The notes under the pieces: model-generated | The model's database searches: none | Told to the model about the DNA's origin: nothing | The model's input: only the letters and a program-made list of their open reading frames with translations | DNA from: Kangiellaceae bacterium | Lineage (GTDB): Bacteria; Pseudomonadota; Gammaproteobacteria; Enterobacterales; Kangiellaceae | Reading direction: 5' to 3' | Assembly: GCA_019090895.1 (NCBI GenBank) | Contig: JAHRVB010000039.1 | Span: forward strand, 1-42,357 | DNA: 42,357 nucleotides | Position numbers and translations under genes: made by a program | Part shown: piece by piece, positions 31,724-40,607 of the stretch | Position numbering within the stretch: the stretch's first letter is position 1 | How the letters are laid out: every line of letters starts with the position of its first letter

Positions 31724-31748
31724 GAGCTAGAAACTCTTGTTTTAGCTC
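31724..31748 (+). terminator. Hairpin after yggT, possible terminator
   Basis: GAGCTA, a bulged G, then AAAC pair with GTTT and TAGCTC around a TCTT loop, giving about ten base pairs. The sequence after it is only moderately T-rich, so termination is uncertain. The rest of the yggT-dynamin gap also holds ATATATCT/AGATATAT arms at 31796-31819. Confidence 0.35.
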
Positions 31749-31956
31749 TGATTCCTTCTCGTTATTCAACTGCAAAAAGCGACCACTAATCCAAAATATA
31801 TCTATGAAATGAGATATATCTCTAACTTTGCGACCTATATTACGGATTTTTATAAGTTTTCTGCTAATATTTTTGTAACCTTAGCCGATAAGCTATAACA
31901 ATCTCGTATGTTTGTGTGCATACAAAGGGAATTAACCAATAGTAAAATAATAATTC

Positions 31957-33942
31957 ATGACTCATAATTTTTCTGAAAATATAGATCAGTTTAGCCACTG
32001 GAAAAGTGACATAGGAAAGACCATCAGCAAATTTCGCTTATGGCTTCGACGCAATGATCTCTTCAATGAAGACATCGATGCTAGACTCTTCAAACTTCAA
32101 GACTCACTTCGAGAAGAATACTTAACCATCGGTTTTGTTGGCGAGTTTTCGCGAGGGAAAACTGAGTTAATCAATTCTCTATTTTTCGCTGAGTATGGCC
32201 AAAGAATTCTACCTTCAGAGGCCGGTCGCACAACAATGTGTCCAACTGAGTTATTTTATGATAAGAAAGAAAACCGTCCTTATTTAAGATTGTTACCTAT
32301 AGAAACAAGGCTGGACCATACTACATTATCCGAGTTTCGTGAAATGCCAAATCTATGGACTGAAGTTCCACTGATGACTAGCTCAGCGCATGAAATGACA
32401 CTCGCCTTACATACAATAACTCAAACAAAAAAAGTCTCAGTCGAAGAAGCTAAAATGCTTGGTTTTGATCCGACGATGCTAGAGAGAAATGGCGATATTG
32501 AAGATATGGTAGACATACCTACCTGGCGCCATGCGATTGTCAGCTTTCCTCATCCGTTGCTAAAGCAAGGACTAAGAATTTTAGATACTCCGGGTTTAAA
32601 TGCACTGGGCAGCGAGCCTGAGCTTACTCTAAAGCTACTTCCTCAAGTTCAAGCAATTGTTTTTTTATTATCCGCAGATACTGGTGTCACGGCATCAGAC
32701 ATGGCAGTTTGGGAAGATTACATTCAAAATATAGAGGGCAAAAACGATCTTGGACTGTTTGCTGTATTAAACAAAATTGATACCCTTTGGGATGAACTAT
32801 CAAGCCGTAAAAAGATAGACAAAGCGATTAAGAAAATGATTAATACCACAGCGAGACAGCTACAAATAGATCCCCGCAATGTATTACCCGTATCAGCACA
32901 AAAAGGTTTAGTCGCGAAGGTCCGGAAAGACAAACCACTACTGGTAAAAAGTCACATTGAAGAATTAGAGCATGTTCTTTCGACTAATTTATTGGAAAAC
33001 AAAGAACGGTTGCTAACCAGTTCACTTCTTGATGAAACAAAAACACTCATTCATCAATCACTACAAATATTAAATAACAAGCACGACCAATTACGTGCTC
33101 AAGAAACGGAACTAAATTCACTGACTGGCGACAATAAAACTAAGATCAGTGAGTTGATTGAAGATAATCAGAACGCGTTGATCGAATTTCAAAAGAAATC
33201 ACTTTCAGTTAAACCCAGTCAAAGATTACTCGAAAGGCAAACGAAGATACTACTTTCAGTTGTAGGCTCCGATGCTTTGTCGACGGAAGTCGAAAATACT
33301 TTAGATGAATTAGTCAATAGCAGAACTACTATCGGTTTATTCCGCCAAATGAAACTATTTTTTATTGCTATCAGAACGATAATGACCGAACTTAGTCGCG
33401 AGGCTGAGTTGACTAACAAAATGGCTGTTTCACTTTATAAAAAGTTCTCTCGCGATTTCGGTGTTGAGCTACTAGAGCCAAAACCCTTTCCTATCGTAAA
33501 ATTGAATCGAGAATTAAACGAGATCATTAAGCGATCGGAAAAATTAGATAAGAATGTTTTTATTACTTTCATCGAACACTCGGTCGCTGTAAAACGATTT
33601 TTTTCAGGTACTGTCACCGATGTGATGAATTTCTTTAAGAATTCTCGAAAAGAAATGATCAATTGGAGCCAGAATATTATCAACCCTCTTAATCAACAGC
33701 TCAGAATACATCATCATATGATAATGGCTCATCGAGAAGAATTAGAAGAACTTAGGAAGTCAGAATCAAATATCATCGGTAAGCTGAAAGCTGTAAATAC
33801 TCTTTTGGGTGATATTGAGAGTGAACGACAAAAGGCCCTCGAATTATCTCATGCGCTCGAACACAATCGGCTGATTGAGCAAGAGCGGATCACACCGGAC
33901 AATATTGTTCCTTTGTCCTCAGCATCTCGGCGGAAAATCTAA
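31957..33942 (+). CDS. Dynamin-like GTPase
   Basis: A 661-residue protein with a large dynamin-type GTPase domain at its N-terminus: P-loop GEFSRGKTE (G62, K68, T69), switch-region threonines T92/T93 in GRTTMCPTE, DTPG at 210-213 and NKID at 272-275. The second half is mainly helical, with predicted coiled coil around HDQLRAQETELNSL and near the C-terminus (REELEELRKSE), and no obvious transmembrane paddle. Bacterial dynamin-like proteins remodel or guard membranes and some act in phage defence. It lies where metX and metW usually separate yggT from the DUF4426 gene. Role unknown. No good ribosome site is seen. Confidence 0.85.
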   Translation: MTHNFSENIDQFSHWKSDIGKTISKFRLWLRRNDLFNEDIDARLFKLQDSLREEYLTIGFVGEFSRGKTELINSLFFAEYGQRILPSEAGRTTMCPTELFYDKKENRPYLRLLPIETRLDHTTLSEFREMPNLWTEVPLMTSSAHEMTLALHTITQTKKVSVEEAKMLGFDPTMLERNGDIEDMVDIPTWRHAIVSFPHPLLKQGLRILDTPGLNALGSEPELTLKLLPQVQAIVFLLSADTGVTASDMAVWEDYIQNIEGKNDLGLFAVLNKIDTLWDELSSRKKIDKAIKKMINTTARQLQIDPRNVLPVSAQKGLVAKVRKDKPLLVKSHIEELEHVLSTNLLENKERLLTSSLLDETKTLIHQSLQILNNKHDQLRAQETELNSLTGDNKTKISELIEDNQNALIEFQKKSLSVKPSQRLLERQTKILLSVVGSDALSTEVENTLDELVNSRTTIGLFRQMKLFFIAIRTIMTELSREAELTNKMAVSLYKKFSRDFGVELLEPKPFPIVKLNRELNEIIKRSEKLDKNVFITFIEHSVAVKRFFSGTVTDVMNFFKNSRKEMINWSQNIINPLNQQLRIHHHMIMAHREELEELRKSESNIIGKLKAVNTLLGDIESERQKALELSHALEHNRLIEQERITPDNIVPLSSASRRKI

Positions 33943-34082
33943 TTGTTGCCGGTACCGCGAGCACCAACTAAAACTAGCTAATCGTTGGGGATAGTTCTAG
34001 AATAGAAGACTACTATTTGCATGTGATTGAGCTATCCGTGTCAAATAATTTGATCCAATTCATTCATTGGAGGACAGAAACC

Positions 34083-34526
34083 ATGTCTCGTCTTATTCTG
34101 GTCATACTTTTTAGCCTCTTTCCTGTGCTAATTTCCATTGGTGTAAAAGCCGAACAGCATACCATTGGCGATTTTACCGTCCACTACAGCTTGATCAATT
34201 CTTCTATACTTGACCCGCAAGTTGCCACCCAATATGGAATAAAGAGAAGCAGTAATGTTGCTTTGCTCAATATAAGCATCATTAAAAAATCCGAAAACGA
34301 AATGGGAACTCCAGTTATCAGCAATATTTTTGGCAACGGTCGAAGTCTTGCAGGCCAGTTTAAAGAACTAGCATTTAGGGAAGTTAAAGAAGACAAAGCT
34401 ATATACTATTTGGCGACATTTACGATTAGTGACGGAGAACGACTTAGCTTCGACTTGAAGGTTCAACCAGAAAAACAAGGGAAATTAATTCCCATAAAGT
34501 TCAAACAACAAGTCTTTGTTAATTGA
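34083..34526 (+). CDS. DUF4426 domain exported protein
   Basis: 147 residues from the ATG at 34083, chosen because GGAGG lies 9 bases upstream and because it gives a proper signal peptide (SRLILVILFSLFPVLISIGV, cleavage near VKA-EQ). The mature domain begins with HTIGDFTVHYSLINSSIL, then PQVATQYGIKRSSNVALLNI, typical of DUF4426. The family is periplasmic and of unknown function, and normally sits between metW and rdgB. Here rdgB is 2.8 kb away, beyond a block of four inserted genes. Confidence 0.88.
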   Translation: MSRLILVILFSLFPVLISIGVKAEQHTIGDFTVHYSLINSSILDPQVATQYGIKRSSNVALLNISIIKKSENEMGTPVISNIFGNGRSLAGQFKELAFREVKEDKAIYYLATFTISDGERLSFDLKVQPEKQGKLIPIKFKQQVFVN

Positions 34527-34535
34527 GATAAGCTA

Positions 34536-35213
34536 CTACTTAATTAGCCCAAAAGCTCGTACTGGAAAGGTTCCCATCCCTTTCATTTTTACAGGTACAG
34601 CAAAGAACCGAAATCCATCATTGGGTAATGCCGTTAGATTAGTCATGTGTTCACAAATAGGAATTTCAGCTTTCAATAGTATGCTGTGACAGGGTCGTGT
34701 ATTTTTGCTTATATCGTCGATATTGTGGCTATCAATTCCAACCAATAAAGCCCCTTGCTCTCTTAAATAATTAGCTGCGGCCTCGCTAACAAACGGATGC
34801 CCTTCAAAGTAACGATCCGTTCTCCAGTGTCTAGACCACCCTGTATTCAGTAATACCGCTCTATTATTCAGTCGAAATGATTGCAAATGCTCTATTTCTA
34901 TTGAATTAACATCGGTAGGAATATCAATTCTAATAGCATCCAAATTGGCCAGTTTATCCAGCTCAATTTCTGATAGGTCTTTACCTTCGGCATAGCGGTG
35001 AAATGGGACATCAATATAAGTGCCTGTATTCGAAGACATTGTCACCGTGCCAATTTGAAAACTAGCTCCCTCTCCGTAAATTTCTTTTGATGACTCTCGA
35101 CTAAGGTAATCACAGATAATAGGCGCCGGTAGCCCTTTATAGGTAATCATTCCGTCTTCAACAACATGGCTAACATCAATTAAAGTCACACCGTCCTTTT
35201 CAAATATTTTCAC
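34536..35213 (-). CDS. Cyclase family (kynurenine formamidase-like) hydrolase
   Basis: 225 residues from a GTG at 35211-35213. This start is chosen because AGGAG precedes it and because the upstream frame overlaps the next gene. The fold is indicated by TLIDVSHVVEDGMITY, GTYIDVPFHRYAEG, RAVLLNTGWSRHW, and VGIDSHNIDD followed by EIPICEHMTNL. The family metal motif HxGTHxDxPxH here reads N62-T-G-T-Y66-I-D68-V-P-F-H72, so two His ligand positions are replaced by Asn and Tyr. Substrate unknown. Its GTG overlaps the TGA of the preceding membrane-protein gene (GTGA), so the two are translationally coupled. Confidence 0.85.
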   Translation of the reverse strand: MKIFEKDGVTLIDVSHVVEDGMITYKGLPAPIICDYLSRESSKEIYGEGASFQIGTVTMSSNTGTYIDVPFHRYAEGKDLSEIELDKLANLDAIRIDIPTDVNSIEIEHLQSFRLNNRAVLLNTGWSRHWRTDRYFEGHPFVSEAAANYLREQGALLVGIDSHNIDDISKNTRPCHSILLKAEIPICEHMTNLTALPNDGFRFFAVPVKMKGMGTFPVRAFGLIK

Positions 35214-35464
35214 GCTTTCTTCTCCTGTTTTGCCATTTTGAACAACATCGTCGAACCGATTGCAATCCAAACTAAATTGACCACAACTGACGGCAATGCT
35301 CCGTAATAGAGAGAATTTATAATTAATAAAAAACTGCCTACTAAGTTCGACAATTGAAACGACTTTGATTTCCCGTCTATTCGTCCTATAGATACAAAGT
35401 AATACGGCAGTAGTAACGCCAATGCACCGATCCAACCTAAAAGGTCTACCACGAATTCAGTCAT
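35210..35464 (-). CDS. CBU_0592-like small membrane protein
   Basis: 84 residues from the ATG at 35462-35464 (MTEFVVDLLGWIGALALLLP), the start that suits the family; ATGs 5 and 8 codons further upstream are possible. Three hydrophobic segments are visible: LLGWIGALALLLPYYFVS, LSNLVGSFLLIINSLYYGA and VVVNLVWIAIGSTMLF. The pattern resembles the CBU_0592 family, related to small sugar/PQ-loop-like membrane proteins of unknown function. It is co-transcribed with the cyclase-family gene and divergent from the LysR regulator. Confidence 0.75.
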   Translation of the reverse strand: MTEFVVDLLGWIGALALLLPYYFVSIGRIDGKSKSFQLSNLVGSFLLIINSLYYGALPSVVVNLVWIAIGSTMLFKMAKQEKKA

Positions 35465-35553
35465 CACTATTTCTCTCATAACACACATTTAAACGAGATA
35501 AGTATTTTACAATCACTCCCAATTTAAATATATTGAAATAATTAAAAGTAATA

Positions 35554-35570
35554 ATTCGAAAATTCCGAAT
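35554..35570. promoter_or_regulatory. Putative LysR-type operator
   Basis: ATTCG-N7-CGAAT, a perfect inverted repeat with the T-N11-A core typical of LysR-type boxes. It lies between the LysR gene and the divergent membrane-protein/cyclase operon, so it probably serves both. Confidence 0.5.
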
Positions 35571-35626
35571 CAGGATATCTTCGTAAGAAAACTATTGTCG
35601 ACACAGATTTTCCAAAAGGAGGTCGC

Positions 35627-36508
35627 TTGAAACTAATCGAAGTTAGAAGTTTTCTAGAAATAGTAAGTTTGGAGAGCTTTAGCAAAGCCGCCACCAGCTT
35701 ACACTATGCACACTCTTCTGTAACAGCACAGATCAAATCGCTAGAAAGCCATTTAGGAGAACAGCTGTTCATCAGAGATAATAAGAAGGTCACTATCACG
35801 GAAGCCGGTAAACGCTTTCTACCATTTGCTAGGCAACTAATCGAGCTGAGCCGAGACGCAAAATCGGCGACTCACAGCACGCCTGTGTTAGCGGGAGAAT
35901 TGACTTTAGCTGCGGTTGAAACCATCAGCACTTACCGATTACCGCAAGTCCTCAAGACATTTCAACAAGTGGCACCGAATGTTCATCTGACCTTTAAAGT
36001 GATGCGAGACCAGGAAATCTACGAAAGTGTCAAAAACGGTACAATTGACTTAGGATTTATGGTGGAGGAAAAACTCATCGTACGAGATGTGGAAACAAGG
36101 GAGCTCTGTCCAGAACCCATTTCGATATTTGCGCATCCCGACCATCCATTAGCAACGAAAGAAAAAGTATCAATTGCGGAGTTAGCCAATGAATACCATC
36201 TTCTGTGGGCTCTCGGCTGCAGCTACAGCGATCTAGTCAACGAAATAATGCAGCAAGCGGGCTATCATGATTATCGGTCAATGGAATTTAGCAATACGGA
36301 AACAATGAAACAATGTGTATTAGAAAATATGGGGCTTGCGACTTTAACTGACATAACCGTCAATAACGAAGTGATGGCCAGCAATATCAGTCGAATCAAC
36401 TTTGATCTGCCTCAACGGTTTAACTCCTTCATGTTATACAACACTCATAGAGCCGAAAATCCGCTGATTCAACAATTCATCCAAATAGTGGACGATTGTT
36501 TCCGATAG
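35627..36508 (+). CDS. LysR family transcriptional regulator
   Basis: A 293-residue regulator starting with TTG, supported by a strong AAAAGGAGGT a few bases upstream and the normal N-terminus (KLIEVRSFLEIVSLESFSKA). The winged HTH covers about residues 1-60 (FSKAATSLHYAHSSVTAQIK, then SLESHLGEQLFIRD), followed by the usual effector-binding domain. It is divergent from the CBU_0592-like/cyclase operon with an inverted repeat between them, so it likely controls those genes. The effector is unknown. The rare start codon may keep its level low. Confidence 0.93.
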   Translation: MKLIEVRSFLEIVSLESFSKAATSLHYAHSSVTAQIKSLESHLGEQLFIRDNKKVTITEAGKRFLPFARQLIELSRDAKSATHSTPVLAGELTLAAVETISTYRLPQVLKTFQQVAPNVHLTFKVMRDQEIYESVKNGTIDLGFMVEEKLIVRDVETRELCPEPISIFAHPDHPLATKEKVSIAELANEYHLLWALGCSYSDLVNEIMQQAGYHDYRSMEFSNTETMKQCVLENMGLATLTDITVNNEVMASNISRINFDLPQRFNSFMLYNTHRAENPLIQQFIQIVDDCFR

Positions 36509-36562
36509 CCACTACACATGAGCTAGTACTTAATTAAGGGTTACCTCATTTGGGTATTTTCG

Positions 36563-37186
36563 CTATGCAGGTTCAAGTACTTTTAAGGCTCTCTTGCATC
36601 CCTTGCGATAGTACATTTTATTTCGATAGCTTAAATATTGCTCGGGCACATCAAACTTAAAGCCTTCCGCTCAAGAGAGTGTATGTGCGAGCATAATATC
36701 GGCCATAGTGAATTCATCGCCAATAACAAACCCTTCACCATTAAATAAATGCTGGAGTGTATTCATAGCTTTATCGAACTCAAATGTTGCGGTTTTTAAC
36801 ATCTCAGGAATTCTATATTCTTCAGGTAAAGCGAAACGGTGTTTTCCATTACTCCAAAGCCCTTGCTCCAATTCAGTCAGGACAAAACACATCATTTCAT
36901 CATATTTGGCTCTACGGACAAGATCGTTTGCTGGAATCAACGTTGAGTCAGCACTCTTAGCGGCGACATAATTTAAGATTGCACCACTTTCAGTTAGCAC
37001 TAGCTCTCCATCCACGAGGGTCGGTACCTTACCTTGGCAATTGAGTGCTCTGTACATGTCTCCATTAGTCCCATTGTCGGCCTTGCTTGCGAACTCAACG
37101 CCGATATATTCATATTCAACCCCGGCTTCTTCTAAAGCCCACAAAGCCCGAAACGAACGAGATTTTCCCATACCAAATAATTTCAT
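36563..37186 (-). pseudogene. Glutathione S-transferase gene interrupted by an in-frame TGA
   Basis: From the ATG at 37184-37186 the frame codes for 171 residues of a GST: N-terminal thioredoxin-like domain (MKLFGMGKSRSFRALWALEE, GKVPTLVDGELVLTESGAIL), then the helical domain with FVIGDEFTMADIMLAHTLS. It stops at TGA (36671-36673). In the same frame the family-like sequence resumes directly: AEGFKFDVPEQYLSYRNKMY, then YRKGCKRALKVLEPA, ending at TAG (36563-36565), 207 codons in all. GSTs usually have Trp after AHTLS, so TGG to TGA is the likely change. The shortened protein would lack the last helices. It may be a recent pseudogene, a strain variant or a sequencing error. A longer N-terminal frame from 37213 is less likely. 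Confidence 0.82.
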
Positions 37187-37307
37187 AAATTTACCTCTAT
37201 TCTGGTCAAACAATAGCGACAGCTGATCACTACTAAGTTCCCTTGTTTCAATTCATAGCCATTAACGCTAAAATTGTATTTAGATACATTAAACCAGATT
37301 AAATATT

Positions 37308-37946
37308 ATGCCAACCTCATCGACAACAATTCTCGCCAGCGGTAATAAGAAAAAGCTCAAGGAGCTGTCCGAAATATTAGTTCGTTTTGAACAGAATTTA
37401 ACACCACAGTCTGAGTACAATGTGACTGACGCCGTAGAAGACGGTTTATCCTTTGTAGAAAATGCCATTATCAAAGCAAGACATGCCTGCCAAATAACAG
37501 GTTTGCCCGCTATCGCAGACGATTCAGGAATCGAAGTTGATTACCTTTTAGGGAAACCCGGAATATATTCCGCTCGATTCGCAGGCGAAAACGCCACTGA
37601 CCAAAACAATTTGGACAAGCTATTAATGGAGCTCAAAGATATTCCCCGCAATAAACGGACGGCTCGCTATCAGTGCGTCATTGTGTATATGAGACACGCA
37701 AATGACCCCACTCCGATTATTTCTCAAGCCAGTTGGGAAGGTATTATTCTTGAGCAACCGATTGGTGAACAAGGCTTTGGTTACGACCCTATTTTTTTCT
37801 GTACGCTTGCAAATAAATCGGCTGCCCAAATGTCTGCAGAAGAAAAATCATCGGTAAGTCATCGAGGCAAAGCGCTGCACGCATTCGAAGTCGAATATAG
37901 AACTCGGATTGCCGCAGCGGCGCAAACAGTCCAAACGGCAACCTAG
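37308..37946 (+). CDS. rdgB: RdgB/HAM1 non-canonical purine NTP pyrophosphatase
   Basis: A 212-residue cytoplasmic enzyme that hydrolyses dITP, ITP and XTP to monophosphates, keeping them out of DNA. Motifs: the substrate-binding ILASGNKKKLKEL, then FVENAIIKARHAC, PAIADDSGIEVDYLLGKPGI and GFGYDPIFF, and near the end SHRGKAL. Length is slightly above the usual 197-200, due to the C-terminal tail (AAAAQTVQTAT). It is followed by hemW with an 11-base gap, the normal neighbour. Confidence 0.96.
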   Translation: MPTSSTTILASGNKKKLKELSEILVRFEQNLTPQSEYNVTDAVEDGLSFVENAIIKARHACQITGLPAIADDSGIEVDYLLGKPGIYSARFAGENATDQNNLDKLLMELKDIPRNKRTARYQCVIVYMRHANDPTPIISQASWEGIILEQPIGEQGFGYDPIFFCTLANKSAAQMSAEEKSSVSHRGKALHAFEVEYRTRIAAAAQTVQTAT

Positions 37947-37957
37947 GAAGAACAAAA

Positions 37958-39166
37958 GTGGTAATCACCGAACTCCCTCCGCTCTCCCTCTATCTTCACT
38001 TTCCTTGGTGTGTACAGAAGTGCCCCTACTGTGATTTTAATTCTCATGCGATTCGCGATGGCATTCCTGAATCAGATTATGTCGACGCGCTGCTCGAAGA
38101 TCTGGAACAAGACTTACCTTCGGTTTGGGGGCGACAGCTTACGAGCATTTTTATAGGCGGTGGTACTCCCAGTTTGATCAGTGTCGAAGGTATGGATAGG
38201 TTGCTTTCAGGCATTAGGGCAAGGCTGCCATTTTTGGCAGACACAGAAGTTACCATGGAAGCAAATCCCGGAACGGTGGAGGCCGATAAATTTAAGGGCT
38301 TTTTTGATGCCGGAGTTAATCGAATTTCGATTGGAGTACAAAGTTTTAATAACGAATTTCTTTCCACTTTGGGAAGAATACATCAAGCCGACGAAGCGGT
38401 GAAAGCATTCGAAATTGCAAGGTTATCGGGCTTTAAGAATGTCAATATTGATCTAATGTATGCTCTCCCTAACCAATCCATTGAACAAGCTTTAAGCGAT
38501 CTTAAAATAGCGATTAGTCTAAAACCCGAACATCTAAGTTGGTACCAACTAACACTGGAGCCCAATACCGCTTTCTACCATAGTCCGCCAAAACAAATGG
38601 CAACGGATGACCTATTGGTCGATATTGGCGAAGCTGGGTTAAATCTCTTACAAAAAAATGATTATCAGCGATATGAAATTTCTGCGTTTAATCTCAATGG
38701 CAAATCACCGTCCTGGCATAATACTAACTATTGGCAATTTGGCGATTATTTAGGTATAGGCGCTGGAGCGCACGGCAAAATAACCCGTGCTGATACACAA
38801 CAGATTATTCGAACCAGTAAACGCCGTAGTCCGAAAGACTACTTAAACAAACGAAAGAGTTACATTGATCAAACGAGGATTATTAAGCCGCAGGAGCTAC
38901 CACTTGAATTCATGATGAATGCGATGCGATTAAAAAAAGGGGTAGACGTTAGTTCTTTTCAATCCCGAACAGGGATAATGTTCAGTCAAATCGAATCAGC
39001 GATTCAAAAATGTCGCGAACAGGGATTATTAGAATTAGAAACTAAAAGAATATTGCCGAGCGACACCGGCTTTATATTTTTGAACAACATATTATCAGAA
39101 TTTATGGAAGACAATTTCCCTAAGCTCAATAACAATGAAACAATACAATTTAAGGAACTCAAATAA
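37958..39166 (+). CDS. hemW: HemW, radical SAM heme-binding protein
   Basis: 402 residues from a GTG start, with AGGAAG 7 bases upstream overlapping the rdgB stop. The radical SAM cluster motif is C18-x3-C22-x2-C25 (WCVQKCPYCDF). SIFIGGGTPSLIS, EANPGTVE and RISIGVQSFNNEFL are family hallmarks, as is the C-terminal HemN-type domain with WHNTNYWQFGDYLGIGAGAH. It is often mislabelled as coproporphyrinogen III oxidase (HemN); the CxxxCxxC without the fourth Cys and the length point to HemW, a heme chaperone. Confidence 0.95.
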   Translation: MVITELPPLSLYLHFPWCVQKCPYCDFNSHAIRDGIPESDYVDALLEDLEQDLPSVWGRQLTSIFIGGGTPSLISVEGMDRLLSGIRARLPFLADTEVTMEANPGTVEADKFKGFFDAGVNRISIGVQSFNNEFLSTLGRIHQADEAVKAFEIARLSGFKNVNIDLMYALPNQSIEQALSDLKIAISLKPEHLSWYQLTLEPNTAFYHSPPKQMATDDLLVDIGEAGLNLLQKNDYQRYEISAFNLNGKSPSWHNTNYWQFGDYLGIGAGAHGKITRADTQQIIRTSKRRSPKDYLNKRKSYIDQTRIIKPQELPLEFMMNAMRLKKGVDVSSFQSRTGIMFSQIESAIQKCREQGLLELETKRILPSDTGFIFLNNILSEFMEDNFPKLNNNETIQFKELK

Positions 39167-39256
39167 ACAAACAGTTGTCACTATAATCGTCGGTTCTTGT
39201 TTGAGGTACTTAGTTGTGAGCGAATTAGAATAATTCAAAAAGGAGTTCTACATTTC

Positions 39257-40597
39257 ATGTTTTCAATTTTTAGACCGGCAATGCATGTTACGAAGCTGCC
39301 TGAACAAAGAATAGACACAGAATATAAAAAGCTTCGCTTACAAGTTTTTCTGGGTATTTTTATTGGTTATGCAGGCTACTACTTAGTTCGTAAGAATTTC
39401 TCATTAGCCATGCCATTCTTAATGGAAGAATACAGCTACACTAATGGTCAACTTGGCGTAGCATTGTCTGCAGTCTCTATCGCTTATGGCTTGAGTAAGT
39501 TTCTGATGGGGAATGTTTCCGATCGTAGCAACCCGAAATATTTCCTAACGACCGGCCTACTTATCTCCGCGTCAATAATGTTTATTTTCGGCTTTTTCCC
39601 CTGGGCAACAAGCAGTCTTAGTATTATCTTTTGCCTATTATTCTTAAACGGTTGGGTACAAGGAATGGGCTGGCCGGCGTGCGGCAGAACCATAGTTCAT
39701 TGGTTCTCAGGCAATGAACGCGGAAAAACCGTTTCATTTTGGAATATCGCTCATAACGTCGGTGGTGGTTTGATCGGCCCGATTTTTATATTAGGGATGG
39801 GCTGGCTCAACGATTGGCACAGTGCGTTCTATCTTCCAGCCGCTTTCGCAACATTCGCAGCGATCACTGCATTCTGGTTGATGAAGGACACACCGCAATC
39901 CTGTGGACTACCTCCAATCGACCAATATCGGAATGACTTTCCTATTGACTATGATGAATCACATGAGAAAGAGCTCTCTGCTAAACAAATTTTTCTTTCT
40001 TATGTATTAAACAATAAAATACTCTGGTTGATTGCAGCAGCGAATGCTTTTGTTTATTTAATCCGTTATGGCGTTTTAGATTGGGCACCAGTGTATCTAT
40101 CTGAAATAAAAGGTTTCACTGTCGATCAAAGTTCTTGGGGCTACTTTTTTTATGAATGGGCGGGAATTCCGGGTACCCTTCTGTGTGGTTGGATAAGCGA
40201 TAACTGGTTTAAGGGAAGACGCGCTCCCGCTGCGATCTTATATATGATACTCGTTTTGGTAGCGGTACTGGTTTATTGGTTTAACCCCGCAGGCCAACCA
40301 GCGATTGACATAGCGGCTCTAATCGCGATTGGCTTTTTGATATATGGTCCTGTAATGTTAATCGGTCTATATGCGCTAGAATTAGTGCCAAAGAAGGCGG
40401 CTGGTACAGCGGCAGGGCTGACAGGCTTATTTGGATATCTTGGCGGCGCAGTAGTCGCAAACATTGCGCTTGGTTATACCGTTGATTCTTACGGTTGGGA
40501 TGGCGGTTTTATATTGTTAACAACGGGTTGTGTAGCTGCGATACTATTAATCGCTATGACTATAAAACATGAAAACAAACAACACAAAATAGCATGA
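39257..40597 (+). CDS. glpT: Glycerol-3-phosphate:phosphate antiporter
   Basis: 446 residues from the ATG at 39257, giving [20 protein letters not shown], which aligns with the E. coli GlpT N-terminus; AGGAG lies 10 bases before. A longer frame from a TTG at 39197 is unlikely. This inner-membrane MFS protein swaps glycerol-3-phosphate for phosphate. Near-identical GlpT blocks include [48 protein letters not shown] and [20 protein letters not shown]. It is followed 10 bp later by glpQ. A TATAAT at 39182-39187 could be the -10 element; no good -35 is seen. Confidence 0.96.
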   Translation: MFSIFRPAMHVTKLPEQRIDTEYKKLRLQVFLGIFIGYAGYYLVRKNFSLAMPFLMEEYSYTNGQLGVALSAVSIAYGLSKFLMGNVSDRSNPKYFLTTGLLISASIMFIFGFFPWATSSLSIIFCLLFLNGWVQGMGWPACGRTIVHWFSGNERGKTVSFWNIAHNVGGGLIGPIFILGMGWLNDWHSAFYLPAAFATFAAITAFWLMKDTPQSCGLPPIDQYRNDFPIDYDESHEKELSAKQIFLSYVLNNKILWLIAAANAFVYLIRYGVLDWAPVYLSEIKGFTVDQSSWGYFFYEWAGIPGTLLCGWISDNWFKGRRAPAAILYMILVLVAVLVYWFNPAGQPAIDIAALIAIGFLIYGPVMLIGLYALELVPKKAAGTAAGLTGLFGYLGGAVVANIALGYTVDSYGWDGGFILLTTGCVAAILLIAMTIKHENKQHKIA

Positions 40598-40607
40598 GTT
40601 ATCTACA

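Noticed and set aside
35214..35435. Longer N-terminus for the cyclase-family protein (299 codons)
   Set aside because: The extra 74 codons overlap the better supported CBU_0592-like membrane gene and do not look like the family. The GTG at 35211-35213 has a good ribosome site.
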